The notes under the pieces: generated by a model
Database searches by the model: none
Seen by the model: only the letters and a program-made list of their open reading frames with translations
Told to the model about the DNA's origin: nothing
In this document: one piece after another, positions 55,903 through 64,000 of the stretch
How the letters are laid out: each line of letters opens with the position of its first letter
Numbering within the stretch: the stretch's first letter is position 1
Program-made: the position numbers and the translations under genes
Assembly: GCF_000430725.1 (NCBI RefSeq)
Contig: NZ_KE387214.1
Location: 1-64,000, forward strand
Source of the DNA: Azohydromonas australica DSM 1124
Lineage (GTDB): Bacteria > Pseudomonadota > Gammaproteobacteria > Burkholderiales > Burkholderiaceae_C
Direction of reading: 5' to 3'
DNA: 64,000 bases

Positions 55903-58290
55903 TCACACCTTGCTGCCCCGCAACCGCAGCGCATTGCCCACCACCGACACCGAGCTCAGGCTCATGGCCAGCGCGGCGATCATGGGCGACAGCAGCCAGC
56001 CGGTGAACGGGTACAGCAGCCCGGCGGCCAGCGGCACGCCCAGCGCGTTGTAGACGAAGGCGAAGCCCAGGTTCTGCTTCATGTTGGCAATCGTCGCCTG
56101 CGAGATCACGCGCGCCTGCGCAATGCCGCGCAGGTCGCCCTTGACCAGCGTGACGGCGGCGCTGTTCATCGCCACGTCGGTGCCCGTGCCCATGGCCAGG
56201 CCCACGTCGGCCTTGGCCAGCGCCGGCGCGTCGTTGATGCCGTCGCCGGCCATCGCCACCACCTTGCCCTGGCGCTGCAGGCCGTCCACCAGCGCCAGCT
56301 TGTCGGCGGGCTTCACCTCGCCGTGCACCTCGTCAATGCCCAGGCGCGCGCCTACCGCGCGGGCGGTGGTCACGCCGTCGCCCGTGGCCATGATCACGCG
56401 CAGGCCCGCTTCGCGCAGCGTCTTCAGCGCCTCGGGCGTGCTGGCCTTGACCGGGTCCGCGACGGCCAGCAGCCCGGCGAGCTGCCCGTCCACGGCCAGG
56501 TGTATGACGCTCGCACCCTCGGCACGCAGCCCTTCCGCCTGCGGCACCAGCGGCTCCACCGCCACGCCCAGCTGCTGCATCAGCGCGGTGTTGCCCAGCG
56601 CCAGCGCACGGCCGGCCACGCGCCCGCGCACGCCGATGCCGCTGCCCGACTCGAACTCCTCGGGCTTGTCCAGCGCCAGGCCCCGCTGCCGCGCGGCGGC
56701 CACGATGGCGTCGGCCAGCGGGTGCTCGCTGCCCTGGTCCAGGCTCGCGGCCAGGCGCAGCACCTCGTCGGCGTCCCAGCCCGGCGCCGGCACGGCACGC
56801 TCAAACGCCGGCTTGCCTTCGGTGAGCGTGCCCGTCTTGTCCACGATGAGCGTGTCCACGTCACGCAGCCGCTCGATGGCCGCGGCGTCGCGGAACAGCA
56901 CGCCGCGCGTGGCGGCCTTGCCCGTGGCGACCATGATCGACATGGGCGTGGCCAGGCCCAGTGCACACGGGCAGGCAATGATCAGCACGGCCACCGCGTT
57001 GATGAAGCCGAACACCCAGCCCGGCTCGGGCCCGAACAGCCCCCAGGCGAAGAAGGTCAGCAGCGCAATGCCCACCACCACCATGACGAACCAACCGGCG
57101 ACCTGGTCGGCCATGCGCTGCATCGGCGCCTTGGAGCGCTGCGCCTGCGCCACCATCTGCACGATCTGCGACAGCATGGTCTGCGCGCCCACCCGCTCGG
57201 AGCGCATCACGAGGGCCCCGCTGGTGTTGAGCGTGGCGCCAATGAGCTTGTCGCCGGCGCGCTTGCTCACGGGCACGGGCTCGCCGGTGAGCATGGACTC
57301 GTCCACGGCGCTGGCGCCTTCGACGACGGCGCCGTCCACCGGCACCTTCTCGCCCGGGCGCACGCGCAGCAGGTCGCCCACGTGCACGTGTGTCAGCGGC
57401 ACGTCCTCCTCGCCGCCGTCGGGGCGGATGCGCCGCGCCGTCTTGGGCGCCAGGCCCAGCAGCGACTTGATGGCGGCCGAGGTCTGCGAGCGCGCGCGCA
57501 GCTCCAGCATCTGGCCCAACAGGGTCAGCGAGATGATCACGGCCGCGGCCTCGTAGTACACCGCGACACGCCCCATGGCGAAGAAGGATTCGGGAAAGAC
57601 TTGCGGCGCCACGGTGGCCACGAGGCTGTAGAGGAACGCGGCGCCGGTGCCCGTGCCGATGAGCGTCCACATGTTGGGGCTGCGGTTCACCAGCGACTGC
57701 GCCCAGCGCACGAAGAAAGGCCAGCCCGCCCACAGCACTACCGGGGCCGACAACGCCAGCTCGATCCAGCTCTGGGTGGCCATGTCAAAGAGGCCCAGGC
57801 GGTGCCCGACCATGGCCAGCAGCGTCACGACCACCGTCAGCGGCAGCGTCCACCAGAAGCGGCGAGTGAAGTCCTCCAGCTCCGGGTTGCGCTCTTCGGC
57901 GTCGAGGTCGGGCAGCAGTGGCTCCAGCGCCATGCCGCACTTGGGACAGTTGCCCGGGCGGTCCTGCCTGATTTCCGGGTGCATCGGGCAGGTGTAGATC
58001 GTGCCCGCGGGCGCCGGGTCGGTCGGGGCAAGGGCAGGCGCCGGAGCTTCGACGGCATAGCGCTGAGGCTCGGCGGCGAACTTGTCCTTGCAGCGGATGC
58101 TGCAGAACCAGTAGGGCCGGCCAGCATGCTCCAGGTGGTGCGCAGAGGCCTCGGTCACGGCCATGCCGCACACCGGGTCCTTCAGGGCATCCTGCGCGCC
58201 GTGGTGATGGTGCTCATGGCCATGGCCCTGCCCGGCACCCGGTGCAGCACCGTGGCCAGCGTGGGTGTGGTGGTGGACAGGCTCATCCAT
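55903..58290 (-). CDS. copA: Copper P1B-1 ATPase with YHS and HMBD domains
   Basis: 795 residues from ATG 58290 (four bases after the upstream stop; the open frame starting at 58377 overlaps that gene). Order: His-rich start, a TRASH/YHS domain (DPVCGMAVTEASAHHL...FCSIRCKDKF), heavy-metal-binding domain (YTCPMHPEIRQDRPGNCPKCGM), eight TMs, CPC in IACPCALGLATP, DKTGTLTEGKP, EHPLAD, GDGINDAP, and P1B-1 TM7/8 residues (YNALGVPLAAG and MSLSSVSVVGNALRL). Exports Cu(I) or Ag(I) to the periplasm. Under a CueR promoter at 58626-58656. Confidence 0.92.
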   Translation of the reverse strand: MDEPVHHHTHAGHGAAPGAGQGHGHEHHHHGAQDALKDPVCGMAVTEASAHHLEHAGRPYWFCSIRCKDKFAAEPQRYAVEAPAPALAPTDPAPAGTIYTCPMHPEIRQDRPGNCPKCGMALEPLLPDLDAEERNPELEDFTRRFWWTLPLTVVVTLLAMVGHRLGLFDMATQSWIELALSAPVVLWAGWPFFVRWAQSLVNRSPNMWTLIGTGTGAAFLYSLVATVAPQVFPESFFAMGRVAVYYEAAAVIISLTLLGQMLELRARSQTSAAIKSLLGLAPKTARRIRPDGGEEDVPLTHVHVGDLLRVRPGEKVPVDGAVVEGASAVDESMLTGEPVPVSKRAGDKLIGATLNTSGALVMRSERVGAQTMLSQIVQMVAQAQRSKAPMQRMADQVAGWFVMVVVGIALLTFFAWGLFGPEPGWVFGFINAVAVLIIACPCALGLATPMSIMVATGKAATRGVLFRDAAAIERLRDVDTLIVDKTGTLTEGKPAFERAVPAPGWDADEVLRLAASLDQGSEHPLADAIVAAARQRGLALDKPEEFESGSGIGVRGRVAGRALALGNTALMQQLGVAVEPLVPQAEGLRAEGASVIHLAVDGQLAGLLAVADPVKASTPEALKTLREAGLRVIMATGDGVTTARAVGARLGIDEVHGEVKPADKLALVDGLQRQGKVVAMAGDGINDAPALAKADVGLAMGTGTDVAMNSAAVTLVKGDLRGIAQARVISQATIANMKQNLGFAFVYNALGVPLAAGLLYPFTGWLLSPMIAALAMSLSSVSVVGNALRLRGSKV

Positions 58291-58294
58291 GGCA

Positions 58295-58576
58295 TCACCA
58301 CTTGCCGTCGGGCGACGAGGCGTTGGCACTGTTCGAGCTCCCCTGGTGGTGGCCGTGGCCGCCATGGCCGTGACCACCGTGGCCGAACAGGTGCATCAGC
58401 GGGCACCCCAGCAGCAGCAGGTACGGCCACAACCCCGCGACGTGGCCCCAGTGCTCGCGCAGCAGGTAGAAGCCGCCGATGAGCAGCAGCATGACGATGA
58501 CCACGGTCCACGGGCTGCGCCGCGTGCCGCTGCCCTGACCGACGCTTGACGTGTCGTGGTGATGGGAGGTTTCCAT
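58295..58576 (-). CDS. DUF2933 small membrane protein
   Basis: 93 residues. A His start (METSHHHD), two helices (WTVVIVMLLLIGGFYLL and WPYLLLLGCPLMHLF), and a Gly-His tail (GHGGHGHGGHGHH). This matches the DUF2933 family, which is common next to copper ATPases. First gene after the CueR promoter. Confidence 0.75.
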   Translation of the reverse strand: METSHHHDTSSVGQGSGTRRSPWTVVIVMLLLIGGFYLLREHWGHVAGLWPYLLLLGCPLMHLFGHGGHGHGGHGHHQGSSNSANASSPDGKW

Positions 58577-58625
58577 GGTCCAGGCTCCTTCTTGGACGCC
58601 GGCTCAGCGAGCCGGCTGCAGGTGA

Positions 58626-58656
58626 AACTTAGACCCTCCCATCGTGGGAAGGTCAA
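58626..58656 (-). promoter_or_regulatory. CueR-type promoter of the Cu ATPase run
   Basis: Minus strand: -35 TTGACC (complement of 58651-58656), 19-base spacer TTCCCACGATGGGAGGGTC, -10 TAAGTT (complement of 58626-58631). The dyad ACCTTCCCA/TGGGAGGGT is nearly identical to the copZ operator, so CueR at 40332 likely controls both. Confidence 0.85.
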
Positions 58657-58708
58657 GGCCCTGGCGACCGCACGCCGCTACCTTGTTGGCGACGTGCGGC
58701 GGCAGGCT

Positions 58709-59212
58709 TCAGGGCTTGGTTGCAGGGGCCGGCATGCGGTCCATCATCATCTGCATCATCGACTGCATCATGTCCATGCGCTGCTCCAGCGCCTGCATGC
58801 GCGCCGCAGGCGCAGCCGAGGCCGGTGCGGCGGCACCCTGGGGTGCCGTGCCACCCATGCCTTTCATGCCGTCCATCATGGCCATGCCTTCCTGCATGAG
58901 CTTCATGTGCTCGGCCATGAGCGCCTCGCGCTCCTTGGGCGTGCGCGCCTTGCCCATCTTTTCGTGCATTTCGCGCATGGCTTTCATGTGCTGCTCCATG
59001 CCGGCGGGTTGGCCCATCATCCCCATGGCACCTGCCGCACTGGCGCTGGCCGCCGCGGCAGGAGCAGGCGCGCGTCGCGCCGGTGCAGCCGCGGCCGGCG
59101 CGGAAGCCCTGTCAGGGTGGTGCGCGGCGTGGTCCTCCGGGCTGGTCTGGGCGTGTACGCCGAGCGACAGCGCGGCCAGGATGGCGGCAAGAGCGAGGGG
59201 GCGAAGTGCCAT
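58709..59212 (-). CDS. Met-rich periplasmic protein
   Basis: 167 residues. Signal peptide (to about VHAQ), a HAAHH start, an Ala/Pro-rich linker, and two Met-rich helical segments (MEQHMKAMREMHEKMGKARTPKER and RMDMMQSMMQMMMDRM). The MxxM patterns suggest Cu(I) or Ag(I) binding. Similar in style to the lipoprotein at 28978, but the two are not clearly homologous. Confidence 0.65.
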   Translation of the reverse strand: MALRPLALAAILAALSLGVHAQTSPEDHAAHHPDRASAPAAAAPARRAPAPAAAASASAAGAMGMMGQPAGMEQHMKAMREMHEKMGKARTPKEREALMAEHMKLMQEGMAMMDGMKGMGGTAPQGAAAPASAAPAARMQALEQRMDMMQSMMQMMMDRMPAPATKP

Positions 59213-59365
59213 GGCGCAAGTCCTCCAGGTGGATTGAAGTGTGGGAATCAGATGCGCAGCGGGCGCTGGCCGGTGCGTTGGGGGTGCGCCGGCAGCAGCG
59301 CGCGCAGCCCGCCGCGAAGCAGGCCTTGCGGCGCACTCACTGGCAGGCGGGCGACAGACCAGGCT

Positions 59366-59827
59366 CTAGATCGTGAGCCGCAGGAACGCGATGGGGATGG
59401 GCGGGGGCGCCGGCAGGGTGGCGGCATCAGGACGCGGCACGCGCGTCACCAGTGCAGCGGGCAGGACCAGGCAATGGCCGGTCATGACAGCACCCAGTGG
59501 GAGCATTGCTGCCGCGTCACTCGCACCGGTCTTGGCGACCGCGCTTTGCTCGCTGTCGCACAGGCTCTTGCACGCCTGCTGTCCGGGCAGGGCTTCGTGC
59601 TCCTGCCCGTCGTCGCTGTGGGCGGCGCCGGAAGCGGCGTCTTGGTGATGGTGGTGCCCGGCATCGCCCGCGGCGTGCTCATGCGCGGCGGCGTGCGCCG
59701 CCGTGACGGCCACCGGCGCCTGCAGGACGCAGGCGTTGGCGGCACCGGCCATCCAGCCCAACAGCAGCACCCAGCACATCAGCCGGGCGATGACGCGGTT
59801 CAGGCGGGGCCGCAACGCAAAGCGCAT
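59366..59827 (-). CDS. Cys/His-rich secreted protein (paralogue 3 of 3)
   Basis: 153 residues. Signal-anchor (LMCWVLLLGWMAGAANAC), His stretches (AAHEHAAGDAGHHHH), CKSLCDSEQ cysteine pair, hydrophobic segment, and a C-terminus PPPIPIAFLRLTI, nearly the same as at 47084-47503. Between a DUF305 gene and a Met-rich protein gene in a copper run. Confidence 0.65.
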   Translation of the reverse strand: MRFALRPRLNRVIARLMCWVLLLGWMAGAANACVLQAPVAVTAAHAAAHEHAAGDAGHHHHQDAASGAAHSDDGQEHEALPGQQACKSLCDSEQSAVAKTGASDAAAMLPLGAVMTGHCLVLPAALVTRVPRPDAATLPAPPPIPIAFLRLTI

Positions 59828-59952
59828 GGCAGGGGGGCGTAAAGCCGGGCGTGTGGGATGGACGCCTTGATGCTACGGCAGCCCACCCCGGCTTGATTGA
59901 CCGGCATCAATGGGCTGTCCGTGCACGGGGCACGGCGCGTGAGCGCCGTCGA

Positions 59953-60681
59953 TCAGCCGCCGGCGCCCGGCTCGCCGTCGCTGCCGGTGTGCCGGCCCCG
60001 CAGCCCCTGCAGCGGCTGGTAGTCGCAGAACTTGAACCGGTTGCACAGCATGTCGCGCATCTCGCTGATGCCGTTGATCTGCGTGTGCTGGATGCCGCTG
60101 CAGTAGCGCTGCAGCGGGACGTGCTTGACGTCCGCGGTCACCAGGCAATCGGTGGCCATGGTCACGGCCATGTAGTGGTGCCGCGCCATGGTTTCGAGGA
60201 ACGTATGGTCGAATTCGGCGCCGGCCGCCGTGGACTCCAGCAGCTGGATCTGCTGGCGCCCCATGTCGGTGAGCTGCGGCTCGTGGGCCTGGCCGTACCA
60301 CGTCCTCAGGAACATCTGCGCCTTGCCGATCTCCTCGCGCTGCACGCGGTTCTCCTCGCGGGCCATGGAGCGAATGCTGCCCGAGAGCGCCTTGGGGCTC
60401 GTGGCTGCGGTGCCGGGCGTGGGCGACGTGCCTTCGCCGTAGCGTCCCAGCTCGGGATTGCGCGTCGTGTCGGTCCCGGCCGCGAACTCGGACATGCGCA
60501 GCGCCGAGTAGTGGTGGTCGATCATCGACTTCAGGAAATCGACCTCGAAGGTGGCCGTGAGGCCGCGGCCTGGGCCGCTTTCCTGGGCCTGGACGGCAGG
60601 AAACGGCAGAGCCAGCGCCAAAGCGGCAGCGGCCACGCCAGCACGCGACACGAGCGAGGAAACCATTGAAGGAGGTTGCAT
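59953..60681 (-). CDS. DUF305 periplasmic protein, two-lobed
   Basis: 242 residues with signal peptide (to about AVQAQ). Two DUF305-like halves: DFLKSMIDHHYSALRMSEFA (residues about 48-67) and DHTFLETMARHHYMAVTMA (about 155-175), each with the HHxxA metal pair. A C-terminal extension has three Cys. Longer than the single-lobe DUF305 protein at 39901-40299. Likely copper-linked envelope protein. Confidence 0.8.
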   Translation of the reverse strand: MQPPSMVSSLVSRAGVAAAALALALPFPAVQAQESGPGRGLTATFEVDFLKSMIDHHYSALRMSEFAAGTDTTRNPELGRYGEGTSPTPGTAATSPKALSGSIRSMAREENRVQREEIGKAQMFLRTWYGQAHEPQLTDMGRQQIQLLESTAAGAEFDHTFLETMARHHYMAVTMATDCLVTADVKHVPLQRYCSGIQHTQINGISEMRDMLCNRFKFCDYQPLQGLRGRHTGSDGEPGAGG

Positions 60682-61012
60682 GGATCAGACCTTTCGACAA
60701 AGCCACACAGGCACGCCGCCGGCAATGCGGCAGCGCACACAGGCCTGATCAGCCTCCCCGGCCGCTGGTGCAGCGGCGCTCCATGGCTTTGCATGGACCT
60801 TTCCAGACCAGGCGCCGGTCATCCGGCCCACTGGCGGGGCAACACCTGTTCCCCGCTCAGAGGCATATTGGCGAGTGAAGCGCCCTTGCCGCCCGAATCA
60901 GGCCCGGAGCATTCCCTCGTGACCCAGGAGAAGCGAAGGCCCCGCAGGCTCCTTCGCTTCGCGCGAGCGATGCAGGGCACGCGGGCTCAGGGCCACTTGC
61001 CGCTGATGGCGG
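60682..61012. other. Gap with terminator-like hairpin
   Basis: 331 bases between the DUF305 gene start and the cusF stop. The one feature seen is the hairpin at 60930-60960. Frames that stay open here show no family motif or credible start. Confidence 0.45.
60930..60960. terminator. Hairpin after the copA-oxidase operon
   Basis: GAAGCGAAGG, 11-base loop, CCTTCGCTTC: a perfect 10-bp stem about 50 bases beyond the cusF stop in the leftward direction. No T run follows directly, so a factor-independent role is uncertain. Confidence 0.5.
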
Positions 61013-61360
61013 TCACTGGGCGGTCTGCATCTGCGTGACGACAAAGGCGCCGCCTTGCTTCTCGACGTGGAAGCGCACCTTGTCGCCCACCTTGACGGCG
61101 TCGAGCATCGCGGCGTCCTTGACCTGGAACACCATGGTCATGCCCGGCATGTCCAGGTTCTTGATCTCGCCGTGCTTGAGAGTGACCTTGCCATTGGGCT
61201 TGTCGATGCGCCGCACCTCTCCGTCAGTCAGGTCAGCGGCTGCGGCGGCCGACGCGGCCGCGGCGGGATGGTGCGCTGCGTGATCGGCGTCGGACGTCTG
61301 GGCAGCCGCGGGCAGGATGCCAGCAGCGCCCAGCAGCGCGGCGAGGATGAGCTTCTTCAT
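61013..61360 (-). CDS. cusF: Periplasmic copper-binding protein CusF
   Basis: 115 residues with signal peptide (to about AAAQT), HAAHH, an Ala linker, then GEVRRIDKPNGKVTLKHGEI, and LDMPGMTMVFQV with the H, M, M and the MPGMTM motif of CusF. Binds Cu(I)/Ag(I). Last gene of the oxidase-cupredoxin-DUF411-cusF run. Confidence 0.88.
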   Translation of the reverse strand: MKKLILAALLGAAGILPAAAQTSDADHAAHHPAAAASAAAAADLTDGEVRRIDKPNGKVTLKHGEIKNLDMPGMTMVFQVKDAAMLDAVKVGDKVRFHVEKQGGAFVVTQMQTAQ

Positions 61361-61375
61361 GGATCAGTCCCTTCT

Positions 61376-61831
61376 TCAGCGATAGGTTTGGTAGGTGACG
61401 GCCGTGCCGTCCTTGCGCAGCAGCAGCACGTCATAGGGGTCCTTCTGGCCGCCGTAGTCCGGGCCGTCCATGCCGGGCGAGCCCACGGGCATGCCGGGCA
61501 CGGCCAGTCCGATGGCCGTGGGGCGCTCCTTGAGCAGGCGCTGGATCTCGCGCGCCGGTACGTGACCTTCAAGGGCGTAACCACCGACGAGTGCCGTGTG
61601 ACACGAGCCGTACTTCACGTCGAGCCCCAAGCGACTGCGCATCGCGGTGTTGCCGGTCTCGTTGACCTTGGTTGGGAAGCCGTTGGCCTGCAGGTGCGCG
61701 ATCCAGTCCTTGCAGCAGCCGCAGGTCGGGCTCTTCCAGACCTCGACCAGCGGCGCATTGGCCGCGTGCACGAGCGACACGAAGGGCAGCAATGCCAGCG
61801 TGCCGAGCAGTCGGCGGCGTTGAGTAATCAT
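61376..61831 (-). CDS. DUF411 periplasmic metal protein
   Basis: 151 residues with a leader containing an RRR motif. Thioredoxin-like start VEVWKSPTCGCCKDWIAHLQANGF, with CGCC as likely metal or redox site; VKYGSCHTALVGGYALEGHVP and GLAVPGMPVGSPGMDGP complete the DUF411 pattern. DUF411 proteins accompany copper oxidases. Fifteen bases from the cusF start. Confidence 0.85.
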   Translation of the reverse strand: MITQRRRLLGTLALLPFVSLVHAANAPLVEVWKSPTCGCCKDWIAHLQANGFPTKVNETGNTAMRSRLGLDVKYGSCHTALVGGYALEGHVPAREIQRLLKERPTAIGLAVPGMPVGSPGMDGPDYGGQKDPYDVLLLRKDGTAVTYQTYR

Positions 61832-61861
61832 CGTTCGTCTCCTTGGAGCGTCCTGTCGGAA

Positions 61862-62440
61862 TCAGTGCTTGCGATCGGCATGGCCGCCGCTGGCCTGGGC
61901 GGACTTGGCCGGCTTGCCGGCAGCCACCTTCACGGCGCCCTTCATGCCGGCGTCATAGTGGCCGGGCTGCAGGCACGCGAAATCGACCTGGCCCGCCTTG
62001 GTGAACTGCCAGACCACTTCGCCACTCTGGCCAGGTGCGACCGTGATCTGGTTGGGGTCGGCGTGTTCCATCTCGGGGAACTTCTTCATCAGCTCGTAGT
62101 GCTCCTTCAGGGCCGCTTCGGTGCCGAGCACGAACTCGTGCTTCAACTGGCCCGAGTTCTTCACCACGAAGCGAATGGTCTCGCCTTGCCTGACGCGCAC
62201 GCTCGACGGGTTGAAGCGCATGGCGTCGGTCATGTCGACGTTGACGGTGCGCGTGACCTTGTCGGGCTGGCCCGCTACGCCGATGGCGTCGGTGTCGCCA
62301 TGGCCGTGTTCGTGGCCGTCGGCATGGGCGTGGCCCGTGGTGGTGGCCGGGGCGGCGTGGCTGTCGCCCTCATGCGCCAGGGCGGTGCCCGCGACGAAGA
62401 AGCCAGCGGCCAGGGCGAGCGTGAGTTGCTGCAGTTTCAT
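61862..62440 (-). CDS. Cupredoxin-family copper protein (CopI-like)
   Basis: 192 residues from the Met at 62440, giving a signal peptide (to about ALAHE). A His segment (HAHADGHEHGHGD) precedes the cupredoxin fold: RFNPSSVRVRQGETIRFVVKNSGQLKHEF (first His) and FACLQPGHYDAGMKG (Cys, His, Met), a type-1 copper site. Similar proteins protect against copper in the periplasm. 41 bases after the oxidase. Confidence 0.85.
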   Translation of the reverse strand: MKLQQLTLALAAGFFVAGTALAHEGDSHAAPATTTGHAHADGHEHGHGDTDAIGVAGQPDKVTRTVNVDMTDAMRFNPSSVRVRQGETIRFVVKNSGQLKHEFVLGTEAALKEHYELMKKFPEMEHADPNQITVAPGQSGEVVWQFTKAGQVDFACLQPGHYDAGMKGAVKVAAGKPAKSAQASGGHADRKH

Positions 62441-62481
62441 GTGGGGGGTACTTCTGAATTCGGGAAACGGGTGCGGCGTCC

Positions 62482-63885
62482 TCAGTGGCCGGAATGGCCG
62501 CTGGGCTTGCGCACCTGGACTTCGGTGGGCGCTGTGCCCTTGTCGGCGCGCGGCATGGCGCTGCGCCCGGCGTCGCTGGAGCGCTCGGGCTCGGCGAGCT
62601 GGCCGGTCCACTCGTAGGCCACGGTGCCTGCCGGGTGCTTGAACCAGCCGGGGTCCGAGTAGTCGCCGGGTTTCTGGTCGCGGCGCACCTTGATGACGCT
62701 GAACATGCCGCCCATCTCCACGCCGCCGAACGGTCCCTCGCCGGTCATCATCGGCACCGTGTTGTCGGGCAGCGGCATGGTCATCTCGCCCATGTCGGCC
62801 ATGCCGCGCTCGCCCATGACCATGTAGTCGGGGATGAGCTTGCTGATCTTCCTGGCCACGCCGCTGTGGTCCACGCCGATCATCGTGGGCACGTTGTGGC
62901 CCATGGCGTTCATGGTGTGGTGGCTCTTGTGGCAGTGGAAGGCCCAGTCGCCCTCCTCGTCGGCGATGAACTCCAGCTGGCGCATCTGGCCCACGCCGAT
63001 GTCGGTCGTCACCTCCTGCCAGCGCGTGCTGCGCGGCGTGGGGCCGCCGTCGGTGCCGGTGATGGCGAACTCGTGCCCGTGGATGTGCATCGGGTGGTTC
63101 GTCATCGTGAGGTTGCCGATGCGCAGCCGCACCCGGTCACCCTGGCGCACGTTGAGCGAGTCGATGCCGGGGAAGACGCGGCTGTTCCACGTCCACAGAT
63201 TGAAGTCCAGCATCGTCATGATCCGCGGCGTGTAGCTGCCCGGATCGATGTCGTAGGCGGAGAGCAGGAAGCAGAAGTCGCGGTCCGCCTCGTCGATGAG
63301 CGGATGCTTGGCCTTGGGGTGCGTGACCCAGAAGCCCATCATGCCCATGGCCATCTGCGTCATCTCGTCGGCGTGCGGGTGGTACATGAAGGTGCCGGGC
63401 CGCCGCGCCACGAACTCGTAGACGAAGGTCTTGCCCGGCGCAATGCCGGGCTGGGTCAGCCCCGTGACGCCATCCATGCCGTTGGGCAGGCGCTGGCCGT
63501 GCCAGTGCACGCTGGTGTGCTCGGGCAGCTTGTTGGTCACGAAGATGCGCACCCGGTCGCCCTCGACCACCTCGATGGTGGGTCCCGGCGACTGGCCGTT
63601 GTAGCCCCACAGGTGCGCCTTGAAGCCCGGCGCCATCTCGCGCTCCACGGGCTCGGCCACCAGGTGGAATTCCTTGACCCCGCCCTTCATGCGCCAGGGC
63701 AGGGTCCAGCCGTTGAGCGTGACCACGGGGTTGTAGGGCCGCCCGGTGCCGGGCACGAGCGGCGGCATGGTGTCGGGCCTTGTCTGGATCACGGGCTCGG
63801 GCAAGGCGGCCATGGCCACCTTGCTGACCGAGGCGGCGGCCACGGCGGCCGACCCGGCCAGGAAGCGACGTCGATTCGTCGTCAT
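62482..63885 (-). CDS. copA: Periplasmic multicopper oxidase
   Basis: 467 residues. Tat signal (NRRRFLAGSAAVAAAS). The four copper-ligand segments appear in order: HWHGQRLP (about 127), YHPHADE (about 168), HPMHIHGHEF (about 280), and HCHKSHHTMNAMGHNVP (about 325). It oxidises Cu(I) to less toxic Cu(II). Shorter than typical 600-residue CopA and without long Met repeats, so it is nearer the compact copper-oxidase group found with cupredoxin and DUF411. Confidence 0.88.
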   Translation of the reverse strand: MTTNRRRFLAGSAAVAAASVSKVAMAALPEPVIQTRPDTMPPLVPGTGRPYNPVVTLNGWTLPWRMKGGVKEFHLVAEPVEREMAPGFKAHLWGYNGQSPGPTIEVVEGDRVRIFVTNKLPEHTSVHWHGQRLPNGMDGVTGLTQPGIAPGKTFVYEFVARRPGTFMYHPHADEMTQMAMGMMGFWVTHPKAKHPLIDEADRDFCFLLSAYDIDPGSYTPRIMTMLDFNLWTWNSRVFPGIDSLNVRQGDRVRLRIGNLTMTNHPMHIHGHEFAITGTDGGPTPRSTRWQEVTTDIGVGQMRQLEFIADEEGDWAFHCHKSHHTMNAMGHNVPTMIGVDHSGVARKISKLIPDYMVMGERGMADMGEMTMPLPDNTVPMMTGEGPFGGVEMGGMFSVIKVRRDQKPGDYSDPGWFKHPAGTVAYEWTGQLAEPERSSDAGRSAMPRADKGTAPTEVQVRKPSGHSGH

Positions 63886-63925
63886 GGAAGGACTCCAGAA
63901 AATGTCTTGGGCACGGGGGTGGCGC

Positions 63926-64000
63926 TCAATGGCCGCCCGCGCTGCCGCCGCCGGTCGCGGCCGGGGCGGCTTGCAGGGAAACGCCCGCGGTGGCGGGACG
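63926..64000 (-). CDS. C-terminal end of an upstream gene (partial)
   Basis: The last 24 codons read RPATAGVSLQAAPAATGGGS, then AGGH and a stop. The gene begins outside the window. A low-complexity Ala/Gly tail before a copper oxidase would suit an outer-membrane efflux protein, but the visible part is too short to name. The stop is 40 bases before the oxidase start. Confidence 0.5.
   Translation of the reverse strand, partial: RPATAGVSLQAAPAATGGGSAGGH

Noticed and set aside
55723..58482. Plus-strand open frame of about 900 codons opposite the Cu ATPase
   Set aside because: Shadow of the ATPase; His/Arg/Gln-rich with no domain.
60676..61038. 120-codon frame between the DUF305 and cusF genes
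   Set aside because: Overlaps the hairpin and runs opposite to cusF; no recognisable features.

Overview
This 64 kb GC-rich window is almost entirely a heavy-metal and metalloid resistance island. Its best family matches are the czc, pbr, cus/cop and ars systems known from Burkholderiales (Cupriavidus, Comamonadaceae), so the host is most likely a betaproteobacterium. That assignment rests on recognised protein families and gene order, not on a search. No integrase, replication or conjugation gene is visible, so chromosome versus plasmid cannot be decided.

Layout. 1-1554: nested mobile-element debris, namely the 5' part of a group II intron on the minus strand sitting in an IS66 remnant, which itself sits in an ISAs1-type transposase remnant. 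1765-12742: a long leftward metal-efflux run (czcI, czcC, czcB, czcA, a PII-like protein, a ZIP transporter, a P1B-4 ATPase with a long His-Gly tract, two small lipoproteins). It is driven from a MerR-type promoter next to divergent cadR (12931). 13748-25798: a second czc-like cluster (RND pump, adaptor, outer-membrane channel, czcI, accessory periplasmic proteins), then czcE, a zinc-ribbon protein and the czcR-czcS two-component system. Two identical palindromes mark the intergenic regions upstream of czcE and czcR. 25953-32087: lead/cadmium module (P1B-2 ATPase, Met-rich lipoprotein, FTR1-type PbrT, PbrR) whose two promoters carry the same MerR-type architecture as the first czc promoter.

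32129-41242: copper/silver module (CusF-like protein, VTT membrane protein, cusA, a cusB fused to a CusF-like domain, cusC, Cys/His-rich secreted protein, DUF305 protein, CueR, CopZ). 41265-42527: a nuclease-like gene that does not belong to any metal pathway. 42684-46660: an arsenic cassette (arsR, arsI, two arsC, ACR3-type arsB) enclosed by 33-bp inverted repeats. 47084-55394: a rightward run of less studied genes (DUF3141 alpha/beta hydrolase, CzcN-like methyltransferase, frameshifted beta-CASP nuclease-like gene, small membrane proteins, YHS protein, extra FtsH protease). 55416-64000: a leftward copper detoxification run (SRPBCC protein, Cu P1B-1 ATPase, DUF2933 protein, Met-rich and His-rich periplasmic proteins, DUF305, CusF, DUF411, cupredoxin, multicopper oxidase CopA, and the last codons of another upstream gene).

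How it works together. Cytosolic Zn/Cd/Pb/Co is sensed by CadR/PbrR and removed by P-type ATPases; periplasmic metal is sensed by CzcRS and exported across the outer membrane by RND pumps. Cytosolic copper is sensed by CueR, bound by CopZ and pumped by the Cu ATPase, then oxidised or bound by CopA, cupredoxin, CusF and Met/His-rich proteins and exported by CusCBA. Arsenic is reduced by two ArsC enzymes, demethylated by ArsI and exported by ACR3.
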